Assembly: GCF_927798115.1 (NCBI RefSeq)
Contig: NZ_CAKMMG010000003.1
Coordinates: forward strand, 248,001 to 312,000
Source: Paenibacillus auburnensis
GTDB taxonomy: Bacteria; Bacillota; Bacilli; Paenibacillales; Paenibacillaceae
DNA length: 64,000 bases
Reading direction: 5' to 3'
Position numbers and translations under genes: made by a program. Positions 41,865-52,184 of this stretch are shown here, piece by piece (the first letter of the stretch is position 1; every line of letters begins with the position of its first letter). The notes beneath the pieces were generated by a model that was not told where the DNA came from, did not search any database, and saw nothing but the letters and a program-made list of their open reading frames with translations.

Positions 41865-43511
41865 TTATTTTCCCAGTTTTTCTTTATTTTCTTTCCATTT
41901 GGTCTGCAGATAATCCATCAGTTCCTGATGTCCTACTTTCATCGATTGCTCGTAGCCGGATTCAATAAGCTTGTCGATTTCCGCTTCACTTTTGGCAAAC
42001 ATAATCTTCCCGAAGGTTTCTGTGTAGATGTCATTGACACGCTGGGCAATGAGGCCTTCATTCGAATCCGATGGAGGAGTAATGCCTCCAAATTCAGTAG
42101 TATCCTGCGTTGTTTTCCAGGTTACATTCATCTGGGCAACTGCAGTCTGATTGCGTTTGTCTTCAGGCAGTGTCATTTCGATTTTCCCCTTGGAACTATC
42201 TACAAAAGAGCTATTCCCGACATAGTTCCAGTCAAACAGCTTGGCAGCTGTCTTTTCATCATCCGATACGGTCGTCCAATTTTCGTTGGCAATAGGAGAA
42301 CCTTCGGCATCCACCTCATCCCACAGCCATCCCGGAGGCCCGAAGCAGAGCACATTTTGACCTTCTTCACTGGCCATCCAGTCATAAAAGGCGAATATAG
42401 CTTCTGGATCTTTAGCACTTTTCGTAATTAAGGAGACGTTCCAGCCCAAGGTACTATAAGGATTGTTAATGATCTTATTTTTATCCAAACCTGCCTTGTG
42501 AACCGGCCAAATCACCTCATAATCGGCTTCCGGGTCATTTTTCTTCCATTCCAGCTCATTGGTGTTTGAAGGCTCTGTCACATCATAAGCGACCAGCACC
42601 GCAATTTTTCCGGTATTTAGCTTCTCCTTGATTTGATCTTCCTTTTGGGTCAGCAGATCCTGTGAGATCAGCTTCTCCTGCACCAGCTTATTGATATATT
42701 TCACCGTCTCCGCATATACCGGATCTTTATAAATAGATTTGAAGGTATCCCCTTCAATATAGGCTTTTTGTTCCACATATGTTGGCAGACGCCCTTCCGC
42801 AAAGCCGGAATACATAAAGATGTTGCCTTCTGCGCCTTTGTTCAGGTCAAGCGGAGTGACATCCGGATATTTCTCCTTAACCAGCTTGAGGTAGCTGTAA
42901 AGATCGTCATAGGTCTCCAGTTTCGGGGAGCCCAGCGCCTTGTAAATCTTGTTGTTGATCATCCATCCCGCATTGCCAAGAGGCTTGTTGGAATACCAGT
43001 TAGGAATCTGATACAGCTTGCCATCCGAAGCCCGGAGCATGTTCAGCGTGCTTTCCCCGACCAGTCTTTTCAGATTCGGATATTTATCAAGATAATCATC
43101 CAGGGGAACCAACTGACCTGCTGCACGAAGGCGTTCATAATCCGTACCAAACTTGTCCGTCCAGATGACATCCGGCAGTGTATCTGAGGCTATCATCGTA
43201 TTCAGCTTTTGTGCGGCCGCACCGTCAGAGGTAATGACCTCCATCGTCACTTTTTTGTTGTCGAGGATCCACTTGGAGGTCGCATCCTTTCCCCATTCTC
43301 CGGGAGCGGTATACCAGTCATAATTTCCGTAGAATGTATATTTGAAATCACTCTGACCTAGGACCACGGCCTGCCTCCCCTCCTGCGCTGAACTGTTCGT
43401 TGTCTCTACATTGGCCGTACCCTTGGTGTTATTGCCGGAACAAGCTGTTACGGTAAGAATAAGAGCGGAAGAAACAGCCAATACGTTGAACCACTTACCT
43501 GATCTCTTCAA
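41865..43511 (-). CDS. Manno-oligosaccharide-binding lipoprotein (LipO-type SBP)
   Basis: The 548-residue receptor has a lipoprotein signal ending TVTAC (Cys24) and a long two-lobe fold of the LipO family. A run of aromatic residues (YTFYGNYDWYTAPGEWG) follows the linker. It is the last gene of the permease-permease-lipoprotein operon and sits before a strong terminator. Manno-oligosaccharide as ligand is inferred from the mannosidase genes next door. Confidence 0.92.
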   Translation of the reverse strand: MKRSGKWFNVLAVSSALILTVTACSGNNTKGTANVETTNSSAQEGRQAVVLGQSDFKYTFYGNYDWYTAPGEWGKDATSKWILDNKKVTMEVITSDGAAAQKLNTMIASDTLPDVIWTDKFGTDYERLRAAGQLVPLDDYLDKYPNLKRLVGESTLNMLRASDGKLYQIPNWYSNKPLGNAGWMINNKIYKALGSPKLETYDDLYSYLKLVKEKYPDVTPLDLNKGAEGNIFMYSGFAEGRLPTYVEQKAYIEGDTFKSIYKDPVYAETVKYINKLVQEKLISQDLLTQKEDQIKEKLNTGKIAVLVAYDVTEPSNTNELEWKKNDPEADYEVIWPVHKAGLDKNKIINNPYSTLGWNVSLITKSAKDPEAIFAFYDWMASEEGQNVLCFGPPGWLWDEVDAEGSPIANENWTTVSDDEKTAAKLFDWNYVGNSSFVDSSKGKIEMTLPEDKRNQTAVAQMNVTWKTTQDTTEFGGITPPSDSNEGLIAQRVNDIYTETFGKIMFAKSEAEIDKLIESGYEQSMKVGHQELMDYLQTKWKENKEKLGK

Positions 43512-43582
43512 ATGAACCCCTCCATCTTTTTTATAGGAATAGCTGTCGCTACAATCCCCGGAATCTTGCCAGAGCAGTCTGA

Positions 43583-44476
43583 TTACCCTTTAACAGCTCC
43601 AATCATTACACCTTTGACAAAATACTTCTGAAGAAAAGGATAGACACACACAATCGGAAGGGTAGCTACGATCATCGTGGTCATTGTAATAGATTTGTTG
43701 GTTACGGACCGGGTCCGCTGCATGAACTCCTGTGCCGATGCATTGGAATTTACCATCTGCTCCATCATTACTGTGGAACTTAAAACCTGCTGCAGGATGG
43801 TCTGAATGGGTTTCAGATTTTGATTGTTGATATAGATGCTGGCTGTAAACCAGTCATTCCAGTGATAGACGGCCGTAAAGAGGCCCAGTGTTGCAAATAC
43901 CGGCTTGCTAAGCGGCAGAATCACCCGGAAAAATGTCCCGAAGTACCCGCAGCCGTCCATTTTTGCCGATTCCTCCATCTCCGGCGGCAGTTCTTCGAAA
44001 AACGTGCGGAAGACGATCATATTCCAGACACTTACAATGGACGGAATAATCATCACCCAGAAATTGTCCATCAGCCCCAGGTTACGGTTTACAATAAAAG
44101 CAGGAATTAAGCCCCCGCTGAACACCATGGTGAAAATACAATAAATCATTATGGCTTTGCGCCCGATCAGGATCTTCTTGGACATCGCGTAGGCAAACAG
44201 CCCAGTAAAAAACAGTGACAGTACTGTACCCGCTGCTACTCTTATAACAGAGATCATAAAACCGTGCAGTAGCGCATCATTTTTCAGTACAAAGAGGTAA
44301 TTGTCAAACGTAAAGTCACGCGGCCAGAAGGTGACTCCTCCGTGCGCTGTATCTGTCCCTGAATTCAGGGAGATAGCCAGTGCATTCCAGAACGGATAAA
44401 ATGCAGCAAACAGCAGCAAGATCAGAAAGAAATATATCAGGCTTATAAAAGTTTTGTCGCCTCTAGTCAGCTTCAA
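43583..44476 (-). CDS. ABC sugar permease, LplC/YtcP type (mannan importer)
   Basis: The 297-residue, six-helix membrane protein starts at TTG 44476 behind a G-rich ribosome site (GGGGGGAT). Its EAA loop (PPEMEESAKMDGCGYFG) and C-terminal FLQKYFVKGVMIGAVKG are typical. It begins 12 bp after the stop of the LplB-type partner. No ATPase gene is present nearby. Confidence 0.93.
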   Translation of the reverse strand: MKLTRGDKTFISLIYFFLILLLFAAFYPFWNALAISLNSGTDTAHGGVTFWPRDFTFDNYLFVLKNDALLHGFMISVIRVAAGTVLSLFFTGLFAYAMSKKILIGRKAIMIYCIFTMVFSGGLIPAFIVNRNLGLMDNFWVMIIPSIVSVWNMIVFRTFFEELPPEMEESAKMDGCGYFGTFFRVILPLSKPVFATLGLFTAVYHWNDWFTASIYINNQNLKPIQTILQQVLSSTVMMEQMVNSNASAQEFMQRTRSVTNKSITMTTMIVATLPIVCVYPFLQKYFVKGVMIGAVKG

Positions 44477-44488
44477 GCTTATCCCCCC

Positions 44489-45439
44489 TTACCACAGGCC
44501 GCCGCCGTATTTTCTTGCCATTTTATTAGCTCCGAATAGCAGCACAACGCTTATTGCCGATTTGAACAATCCCACTGCTGTGGCATAAGACAATCTGGAA
44601 CTCTGTATGCCATATTTGTAGACATAGGTATCGATAACCTGAGCCACATCCTGCACCACCGGACTTGACCCCAGAAGCAGGATGTCTTCAAAGCCGGCGC
44701 TTAACAGATTCCCAATAGCGAGTACAAAAAACACCATAACAATAGGCATAATGCTCGGAATCGTGATAATGAACATCCGCTTAAATCTGCTTGCACCGTC
44801 AACGGCAGCCGCCTCATAAATTTGCGGATCAATAGAAGCGATGGCAGCCAGATAGACGATGCTAGAAAAGCCGATTTCCTTCCACACGTTAGCACTTGCG
44901 AGAATTACCCAGAAATACTTTGAAGTAGAGAGGAAATTGATCGGCTCGTCAATCAACCCTGTCTTCTCAAGCAGCAGATTCAGGCTGCCGTTATCCACAG
45001 CAAGAATAGAAGCAGCAAACCCTGAAATAATGACCCATGACATAAAATGAGGCAGATAGCTGACGGTCTGGGTCAACCTCTTAAACCACATCCGGTTTAC
45101 TTCATTCAGAAATAAAGCAAGGATGATGGGAGCCGGAAAGCCGATACATAGTTTCAGCAGACTGATGACGATCGTATTGCGCATTACATTTGAGAATTCC
45201 GGAGACTGGAAGAACATTTCAAAATGCTTCAAGCCTACCCATGGACTGTTGGCCATTCCTTCAAAGATGTTATAATCCTGAAATGCCATTAGGACCCCGT
45301 ACATCGGTAAATAACTGAATATAAAGATCAGAATAACGGCGGGGAGAACCATAACCTGAAGCTCCCACTGTCTGGACAACTCGTATAATTTCCCCCTTTC
45401 CCGTTTGTATATTGTACTTTTATTCGTTGCTGTTCTCAT
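44489..45439 (-). CDS. ABC sugar permease, LplB type (mannan importer)
   Basis: This 316-residue protein has an N-terminal cytoplasmic stretch, six helices and an EAA loop (PQIYEAAAVDGASRFKRMF). It is the first gene of the importer operon, so the promoter should lie in the 291-bp gap upstream. It pairs with the LplC-type permease. Confidence 0.93.
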   Translation of the reverse strand: MRTATNKSTIYKRERGKLYELSRQWELQVMVLPAVILIFIFSYLPMYGVLMAFQDYNIFEGMANSPWVGLKHFEMFFQSPEFSNVMRNTIVISLLKLCIGFPAPIILALFLNEVNRMWFKRLTQTVSYLPHFMSWVIISGFAASILAVDNGSLNLLLEKTGLIDEPINFLSTSKYFWVILASANVWKEIGFSSIVYLAAIASIDPQIYEAAAVDGASRFKRMFIITIPSIMPIVMVFFVLAIGNLLSAGFEDILLLGSSPVVQDVAQVIDTYVYKYGIQSSRLSYATAVGLFKSAISVVLLFGANKMARKYGGGLW

Positions 45440-45664
45440 CTCTCATGCACCCCCCGCTGAATTCAGCTTGTTCTTTGCTTCTGTATTAAGTTTACAAGGA
45501 CCTTCATAATCCCAGTAGAGAGCACAGCAATGATAAATTACAGGAATTACGGTTTGTTTATGAGCGTCAAATGCGTACAAGGATAGAAATTCGCCAGTTC
45601 ATACCTTTACTAGTATAGAAATCAACGAAAAATAGCAGAAATTACGTCTGCTGAAGGTTTTCAT
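45440..45664. other. Gap upstream of the mannan importer operon
   Basis: This stretch must hold the importer promoter and probably the target of the YesN-type regulator. I saw TTGCTG and TATGAA hexamers 16 bases apart on the minus strand (near 45500-45530), but no strong promoter and no clear repeat. Confidence 0.35.
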
Positions 45665-45710
45665 TATAAAAAAGACCCTCAAAAGACAATATGTTCTTGT
45701 CTTTTGAAGG
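45665..45710 (-). terminator. Terminator of the mannosidase operon
   Basis: CCTTCAAAAGACAA pairs with TTGTCTTTTGAGGG (one G-U) around a 7-base loop and is followed by TCTTTTTTAT on the minus strand. Confidence 0.85.
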
Positions 45711-45730
45711 CTTTACTGCGTTAGGGATAC

Positions 45731-48319
45731 TCAGCTTTTTAATTGACCGTTCAATGACGATACGCTCAGACCTTCAAGTGACACTGGCCGGCCCTGACGA
45801 TCTGTGAATTCCACCACTTTGGACTCCCCAGGCAGCAGGTCAAAGTAATTGATACTGCAGCGGATGTGCTCGAGAGGTAATTCTAGTTTCACCATACGAA
45901 CCAAACTGCCTACAGCTGTAACCGTGACTCTTCCGAACGTTTCTTCGATTTGAACTTCAAGCTCTGCGGCTTGTAGTTCAATGTCTTTGGGATCACACAG
46001 ATAATAAGTATTCTCCGGCGCAGCGAAACCGGAAGCCGATAACCGGACAAAAGTCCTCGATACCGGATTTCCGTTTAACAGCTGTTCTTTGTTGAACACA
46101 GCCGCTTGAAGGGAGCTGTTCTCCGGAACGTCTACATCGGTATCCCGGGAATACAGCAGCCGTCCCGAAAAGTCGTAAGTCTCCAGCCTAACCTGCCCAT
46201 TCATGGCTTCCAGTTTGTCATTAACGATCCAAATCTTCACATCATCCTCCTCATCATATACCAGACTAAGAAGAAGCGGATGAAAGAACGTACGGGCATA
46301 GTAATAAGAAGCCTTCGGCATCAGCTCATAATCAATCAACGACCAGCTTGTACCGGGCCATGAATCTCCCAGCTGCCAGATCAAAGCGCCGCTATTATGC
46401 GGTTTTAATCTTCTGTAATGCTCAATCCCATACTTTAGACCCTCGGCCTGTGTCAGCATGGAATAATTCAAATATTCCTCTATATTACGGGGTATTCCTG
46501 TGTAACCTTGCATTAACAGCAGACCTTTTTTATGATTGGTATCCTTATTCCGATAAGCCATTTCTTCGCTGCCCAAATAAAAATGGCCCTCTGGAATATA
46601 CTTTTCCAATGTATAACGATTAGCAGAAGCATGGAGCCCGAATTCACTGCTGAACAAGGCCTGATCGTTTTTGAAATTTTTGAAGCTGACTCCCTCCACG
46701 GTGTAATCGATAACCGGCACTTCTCCCGCTTTGCGCGGATATACGGAACCATGCCATACCTGCCAGTTATGACGGTCACCCATCTCCGGATCATTGGCAT
46801 CATTGCCTCCAAAAGGCGAGGAAGGCCAATAAGGCCTGCTGTCATCCCAAACGGAGAGCAGACTGGGCAGCAACTCATGATAGATCCGTCTGCCATAGAA
46901 AGGACAGTTAATATCTCCCGCCGATAATTTCATATCATACAGCCAGTCAATTTCGTTATTTCCGCACCAGAGCGCCAGGGAAGGATGATTACGCAAACGC
47001 TTGATATTATCGATCGCTTCCCGGGCTATATTCTCCATAAAATTGCGATTAAAGTCAGGGTACAGTGCATTGGCAAAAGGGAAGTCCTGCCATACCAATA
47101 TACCTAGCCGGTCGCACTCCTTATAGAAAATATCCTTCTCATAGATGCCTCCAGCCCAGACACGTAGCATATTCATATGTGAAGAGACAGCGAGTTCGAT
47201 TAAATCAGCATACTTATCATCCGGAATGGCTCCTATGAGGTGATCGGCAGGAATCCAGTTTGCACCTTTGGCATAGACCGGAACCTTGTTGAGTAAAAAT
47301 GTAAATGACGGTTGTCCTTCTGCTGTTTGTGTCTGCAGCTCAATCGTTCTGATGCCAAAGCGTTCGCTACGCACGTCCAAAACCTTGTCTCCTGCGGACA
47401 GCTCTGTCTGCAGCTCATATAGAGCGGGAGTTCCCAGGTCATGGGTCCACCATAGCAGAGGATCCGGCACTGCCAGAACGGCCTCAAGCTTTAGCGAACG
47501 GTCTCGTATCTGGGCATTCATTGAAGCAGTTGCTGAAGCGGCTAACTTACCGGAAGGATCCACTAGTGTAAAACGGCAGGTATATTTGACACCCTCGTTC
47601 TTGTTGAAATAGTCTTCCCAGCTCCTTCTGCCCCCAATTTGAACCTCCGCTTCCAAGGCAATATCCGCACGGGTCTGATCAAATTGTAGTGTTTTGGCGT
47701 ATACGTTCTCCAGTCTCGCTTTGTTCCAGACAGTGAGAACCACGGGTCCGCAAATACCGGCGGTTACCATCCTCGGGCCCCAATCCCAGCCAAAGTTCAT
47801 AGCCGCTTTGCGTATCCAGGGACGTTCTTTCGTATAAGAGGACCACTGAAGCGGTTCGAATTTTTTGTAATAAGGAGCAAGCGGATCAAATCTTACAGCA
47901 ATAGTATTCCGCCCCGGCTGAATAAGACCCGTGACATCGAAATTGTGGGACATCAGCATGTTGTCTGTTCTGCCGGCTTCCAAACCATTAATATACACAA
48001 CAGCCAGAGTGTCTAATCCTTTGAAGGTTAACTCACTCCGCTCCTCTATACTCTGGGGCGAATACTCAAAAGAGGTTCTATACCACCACTCTTTATCTTC
48101 GATCCATCGCGAGGACTGGTCATTGTGTCCATAGTATGGCGAAGGAATAATCCCCCGCTTGATTAGTGTTGAATGCACATCCCCCGGCACCTCGGCAGCC
48201 ATCCAGAAACGGTCATCAAACGAAAGGCGTGAGCAGTCGGCCGGTGCCGCTCCCGGCTCGAACCCCTGCATTCTCCAGCCACTCGCCAGCTCCAGTTGAA
48301 CCACTTTAGCCTGGCTCAT
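45731..48319 (-). CDS. GH2 beta-mannosidase
   Basis: The 862-residue protein has the usual GH2 order: sugar-binding jelly roll (about 1-190, WWYRTSFEYSP), Ig-like domain, catalytic barrel (about 310-660) and C-terminal sandwiches. Acid/base E456 lies in LWCGNNEIDW and nucleophile E559 in FSSEFGLHA, both typical of beta-mannosidases. No signal peptide, so it trims imported manno-oligosaccharides. Its ATG overlaps the GH130 stop by one base (TGATG). It is the last gene of the GH2-GH130-GH2 operon, before a terminator. Confidence 0.93.
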   Translation of the reverse strand: MSQAKVVQLELASGWRMQGFEPGAAPADCSRLSFDDRFWMAAEVPGDVHSTLIKRGIIPSPYYGHNDQSSRWIEDKEWWYRTSFEYSPQSIEERSELTFKGLDTLAVVYINGLEAGRTDNMLMSHNFDVTGLIQPGRNTIAVRFDPLAPYYKKFEPLQWSSYTKERPWIRKAAMNFGWDWGPRMVTAGICGPVVLTVWNKARLENVYAKTLQFDQTRADIALEAEVQIGGRRSWEDYFNKNEGVKYTCRFTLVDPSGKLAASATASMNAQIRDRSLKLEAVLAVPDPLLWWTHDLGTPALYELQTELSAGDKVLDVRSERFGIRTIELQTQTAEGQPSFTFLLNKVPVYAKGANWIPADHLIGAIPDDKYADLIELAVSSHMNMLRVWAGGIYEKDIFYKECDRLGILVWQDFPFANALYPDFNRNFMENIAREAIDNIKRLRNHPSLALWCGNNEIDWLYDMKLSAGDINCPFYGRRIYHELLPSLLSVWDDSRPYWPSSPFGGNDANDPEMGDRHNWQVWHGSVYPRKAGEVPVIDYTVEGVSFKNFKNDQALFSSEFGLHASANRYTLEKYIPEGHFYLGSEEMAYRNKDTNHKKGLLLMQGYTGIPRNIEEYLNYSMLTQAEGLKYGIEHYRRLKPHNSGALIWQLGDSWPGTSWSLIDYELMPKASYYYARTFFHPLLLSLVYDEEDDVKIWIVNDKLEAMNGQVRLETYDFSGRLLYSRDTDVDVPENSSLQAAVFNKEQLLNGNPVSRTFVRLSASGFAAPENTYYLCDPKDIELQAAELEVQIEETFGRVTVTAVGSLVRMVKLELPLEHIRCSINYFDLLPGESKVVEFTDRQGRPVSLEGLSVSSLNGQLKS

Positions 48320-49542
48320 CAGATGTATTCTCCTGCGGCATTGAATTTGCGGATATGAGAGACCAATTGATCGTATGGCACCCAGGCGATGCCGACCTTT
48401 TGATCAGCAGCACCATAAGACATCATCAGCTCCCCATTCACAACAATCCCCCCGGTCGTGAACAGACAAGGTGTAGGATAATCCGAAGGCATTTCCCAGT
48501 CCCTTTCTGCATACATCAGCCGGTCCGGACAGCGGTGAACCACTACCGGAAAATCATTGGCTTGTTCTTTAATGATCATGAAAGATTGTGTATACCCAAA
48601 CTCAACATTCTTTTTGCCGTGATAAGCTACAAGCCATTCATTATTATCGAGCTTCAGCGGCGGCCAGCTGGCACCAACCCGGTGTTCTTCCCAATCGAAA
48701 ACAGGTGCAGCAAGCAGCCGGTGTGTAGCTTTGGGTGAGGCAAAATCTTCGATAGATTCAGCCGCAGCCAGATAAATTGAAGGCTTCTGCACCTCCTCGC
48801 CTTGATCAAACGGCAGCACATTCATCGGCCTGTGCAGCATCAGATACTGTTCTTTGCCTTCTATCATCATTTTGTCCGGAAATAAAAACACATCTCGGTT
48901 ATCACTGACATGCCCTTCAGTAAGCGGCCCTACATATTGGAAGGACGCATCGTAATTCCCCTGCTTTAATTGTTCCAAATCGAGTTTATAAAGCACTGTT
49001 ACCGTATCGTTCACACGTGCAGTCTGCAGGAAGGGATCCTCTTCACTGCCCTGCATAACCCAATCCGGAATATACTCGTAACGTGTCACTACTGGAGGGT
49101 CCTGATCACTAAGCCAGTAAGGACCGGGAGGAAACGGCCGGCAGGCAGCAGTTAAGTACAGCTCATTCTCTATTTCAAAGATCCGCGGATCCTCGATGCA
49201 GCCATTGGCATAATTCCATACTTTATTCCCTTTACTATCTGTGATATACAGTTCATCCTCTTCATACCCCAGTGCGGGAGCCAGCGCGGGTCTTGAGAAA
49301 TCGGCATCCCAGGTTTCTCCTGCATCTTCACTTTTTGCATAACCCAGGAAGATTGGATAAGGATCATGACAGCCCTCCCTGCGTTTTTGCGGCCAAGGGC
49401 CGGTGGCACGGAACAGCATATGGATGGTGTCTGAGGCAGGGTCTTTAACGATCGCTGGGTTCAGTACCATCTTGTCGGCCCAGCTGCAGCCTGGAACAGG
49501 CTCCAGTACAGGTTTGTCTAAATAGCGGAATTGTGGTTTCAT
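48319..49542 (-). CDS. GH130 beta-mannoside phosphorylase / mannosidase
   Basis: The start is ATG 49542 (MKPQFRYLDKPVLEPVPG), 5 bases after GGGAGGACACT's core; an upstream in-frame ATG at 49581 has no good ribosome site. The 407-residue five-blade propeller shows the GH130 catalytic Asp in GCIEDPRIF (D118). GH130 enzymes mostly phosphorolyse beta-mannosides to alpha-mannose 1-phosphate; one subgroup hydrolyses beta-1,2-mannosides. I cannot assign the subgroup from sequence alone. It lies between two GH2 beta-mannosidases, overlapping one by a base, so it works in cytoplasmic mannan breakdown. Confidence 0.88.
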   Translation of the reverse strand: MKPQFRYLDKPVLEPVPGCSWADKMVLNPAIVKDPASDTIHMLFRATGPWPQKRREGCHDPYPIFLGYAKSEDAGETWDADFSRPALAPALGYEEDELYITDSKGNKVWNYANGCIEDPRIFEIENELYLTAACRPFPPGPYWLSDQDPPVVTRYEYIPDWVMQGSEEDPFLQTARVNDTVTVLYKLDLEQLKQGNYDASFQYVGPLTEGHVSDNRDVFLFPDKMMIEGKEQYLMLHRPMNVLPFDQGEEVQKPSIYLAAAESIEDFASPKATHRLLAAPVFDWEEHRVGASWPPLKLDNNEWLVAYHGKKNVEFGYTQSFMIIKEQANDFPVVVHRCPDRLMYAERDWEMPSDYPTPCLFTTGGIVVNGELMMSYGAADQKVGIAWVPYDQLVSHIRKFNAAGEYI

Positions 49543-49584
49543 AGTGTCCTCCCAAGACGTTTTTTGGCAATGTATTCGCAAGTG

Positions 49585-52047
49585 CTATACGTAACTGTCT
49601 ATCAGGCTGCGCACAACAAGCTGTTCTCTTAATTCTTCAGGGGTTAAACATGTAGAGAATCCTGCTTTGGATGCTGTAATTACCTTTTCTTCATGGGCAG
49701 ACAAATGAAAGTAATTGTCACTGAAAACCGCATCCGCCGTTTTTAAATCCAGTTCCACAAACATGGCGAAGCCGGAAGAGGTCATTACAAATTCATAATA
49801 TTCGTCTTGCTCGGAAATACGGACTTTCAGCTCAGCAGGAGCAAGGCTAAAATGCTTGGCGGGGACAAATATGTTAACACCCGAGCTTAGCACCTTTCCG
49901 CTTGCCTCCAGACTATATTCCAAGTAGTGCGAACGCAGTTGGGCGTCAGAGTCAAGCCGGCTGCTGAAGTCGAGAGTACAGCAAAGAGCAGTAGATAATG
50001 GTGCAGCAGACACTTCAAGCTCACCGGATAAAATAATGACCGAGCCGGCATCCCGCAGTTTCCAAACTAACTTGCCCTTTAATTCTGTGAATGTCTCGTT
50101 ACTGACATGCAGAGATACCCGGCTTCCCTCTTCAGCAGCAGACACCAGAACCGGAGAATAAAACCGTTTCGCCATATAATGCAGTGCTTTCCACCGGCCG
50201 AAGGAATCCAGGCTTGCCCATGAAGCGACAGGCCAGGAGTCGTTCAGCTGCCAATACACAGCTCCCATGCATCTTCCCCTGTTTCTGCGCCAGTGCTCCA
50301 CTCCATACCTTACCCCTTCAGCCTGTATCAGCTGGGAAGTGTACAGGAAAGAACCAAAATCTTTGGGATACTTGAAATATTGTGACATGTAGTGCAGCAT
50401 AGGCGACAGGCCGTCCTCATGCTTCTGATGGTTCTCCATTACTGGAGAGAATACATTCCGGTCCCCGGGTAGCGTAAAGGTCTCGACGGTTTTTAGTGAA
50501 GGAAACGCCTGCAGCCCGAACTCGGACATGAACCGCGGATAGCGGTTGCGGAAATCCGTGAACGGTTTGCGGCCATGCCAGATACTCCAGTCATGCATAT
50601 CCCCGAAATCCTGATTATTCGGGCGGTCAAATCCGCCGAACGAGGTTGGAGATGCCAGCCAATAGAATGTGCCCGGATCTACTTCCCTGGCGATTTTCGG
50701 AAGTACATATTCAAACTGCTTGATATAATCGGCTTTCAGCTTCAAAGACTGGTTAATGTCCCAATCCACCCAGGCCCATTCCATTTCGTTATTGCCGCAC
50801 CACAGCGCGAGACAGGCATGATGACGGATCCGTTTCATGTTCTGGGTAATTTCCTCAGTAATATTGGCTTCGAATGCCTCTGTGAAATCATAGACGGCAC
50901 AGGCGAATAGATGATCCTGCCAGACAAGCAGGCCATATTCATCGCATAAATCATAGAAATAATCGTCCGGATAATACCCCCCGCCCCACACGCGTATACA
51001 GTTGAAATTTGCGGCGATACAGTCCTGGATGATCCGTTCAGTCTTTTCACGGGTACCCCGTCTAATAATATTGTCTTCAGGCACATAATTGCCGCCCATT
51101 GCAAAAATGTCGTATCCGTTCACCTGAAAGGCGAACCCTTTGCCCCACTCGTCCTCCTGCTGGTTGACGGTAATCGTACGCAGGCCAATGCGAAGTTCTC
51201 TTTGATCCAGAATCTGATCACCACTGGTTAAAGCAACCTCAATTCGGTAAAGTGGCTGTCCGCCAAAACCGTTCGGCCACCATAGCTGGGGACTTGTTAT
51301 CTCTGCCACAAAATGTACAACCTGTTCCCCAGTTTCACATTGCTGCAGTTCGATACTCTTACCCTCCGGGGATAAAAGATTCATTCGGGCAACTACAGGG
51401 CGGGATGGTGCATATTCCAGGCCTACCCGGATATCCAGCTTTACAGTTTCAACCTCATGGTGCTGGGTTACATATACCTCGCCCAGCCTGACATCCGATA
51501 ATCCGATTAAGGAGACTGGCCTCCAAATCCCCATATCCGGCAGTGTTGGCCCCCAATCCCAGCCAAACATGTAATGCGCTTTGCGCAGGTATTGAAATCC
51601 CTTAGTCCCGTTAGTGGACCAGATCGGATTATCGTTCTGCTTATCCCTTATATAGCTTAGCGGAGAATGGAAGATAATACGTAGAACGTTCTCGCCTTTC
51701 GATAAGAAAGGCTTTACGTCAAATTCATAGGACCGGTGCATATTGTCTGTAGAAGCAATCGCGATACCATTGAGGCTTATATCCGCCAGTGTATCCAGTC
51801 CCTCAAAACGTAAAATCAATCGTTCTTGCTCCAGAAATTCCCCGCTCAAGACGAACCGTTTCTCATATTCATAATCGTATTCTGATAACCGGACAGCCTC
51901 GCGGTCATTCTCCCGAAAGAACGGATCTTCCATTCTTCCGGCATTCAGCAAATCTAGATACATGGAGCCCGGCACATTGGCCCCGATCCATTCCGCTTCC
52001 CCGCAGGGCCTCATGGACCACTCGCCGCCTAAATCCAATATATTCAT
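49585..52047 (-). CDS. GH2 beta-mannosidase, second copy
   Basis: This 820-residue enzyme has the same domain order as the other GH2 protein here but is clearly diverged. Acid/base E421 lies in [10 protein letters not shown] and nucleophile E509 in [12 protein letters not shown]. No signal peptide. It is the first gene of the operon, 42 bp before GH130, and is divergent from an AraC-type regulator across a 137-bp gap. Two paralogues in one operon suggest different chain length or linkage preference (inferred). Confidence 0.93.
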   Translation of the reverse strand: MNILDLGGEWSMRPCGEAEWIGANVPGSMYLDLLNAGRMEDPFFRENDREAVRLSEYDYEYEKRFVLSGEFLEQERLILRFEGLDTLADISLNGIAIASTDNMHRSYEFDVKPFLSKGENVLRIIFHSPLSYIRDKQNDNPIWSTNGTKGFQYLRKAHYMFGWDWGPTLPDMGIWRPVSLIGLSDVRLGEVYVTQHHEVETVKLDIRVGLEYAPSRPVVARMNLLSPEGKSIELQQCETGEQVVHFVAEITSPQLWWPNGFGGQPLYRIEVALTSGDQILDQRELRIGLRTITVNQQEDEWGKGFAFQVNGYDIFAMGGNYVPEDNIIRRGTREKTERIIQDCIAANFNCIRVWGGGYYPDDYFYDLCDEYGLLVWQDHLFACAVYDFTEAFEANITEEITQNMKRIRHHACLALWCGNNEMEWAWVDWDINQSLKLKADYIKQFEYVLPKIAREVDPGTFYWLASPTSFGGFDRPNNQDFGDMHDWSIWHGRKPFTDFRNRYPRFMSEFGLQAFPSLKTVETFTLPGDRNVFSPVMENHQKHEDGLSPMLHYMSQYFKYPKDFGSFLYTSQLIQAEGVRYGVEHWRRNRGRCMGAVYWQLNDSWPVASWASLDSFGRWKALHYMAKRFYSPVLVSAAEEGSRVSLHVSNETFTELKGKLVWKLRDAGSVIILSGELEVSAAPLSTALCCTLDFSSRLDSDAQLRSHYLEYSLEASGKVLSSGVNIFVPAKHFSLAPAELKVRISEQDEYYEFVMTSSGFAMFVELDLKTADAVFSDNYFHLSAHEEKVITASKAGFSTCLTPEELREQLVVRSLIDSYV

Positions 52048-52128
52048 AGCTGTTCAAACACCATCCTCATTGTGTTATTACTTCTTGTCGTAGAATAGTG
52101 TAACAAGCTAATCCTTACATTACTTGTC

Positions 52129-52157
52129 TTGTGCCTTCATGTTTATTGTGGTATTTT
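52129..52157 (+). promoter_or_regulatory. Possible promoter of the AraC-type gene
   Basis: TTGTGC (52129-52134), a 17-base spacer and TATTTT (52152-52157) precede the ribosome site AGGAGGAG. It lies in the 137-bp gap shared with the divergent GH2 gene; I found no obvious promoter for the other direction. Confidence 0.4.
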
Positions 52158-52184
52158 AACATCATTCAAGAGGAGGAGAAGTTG

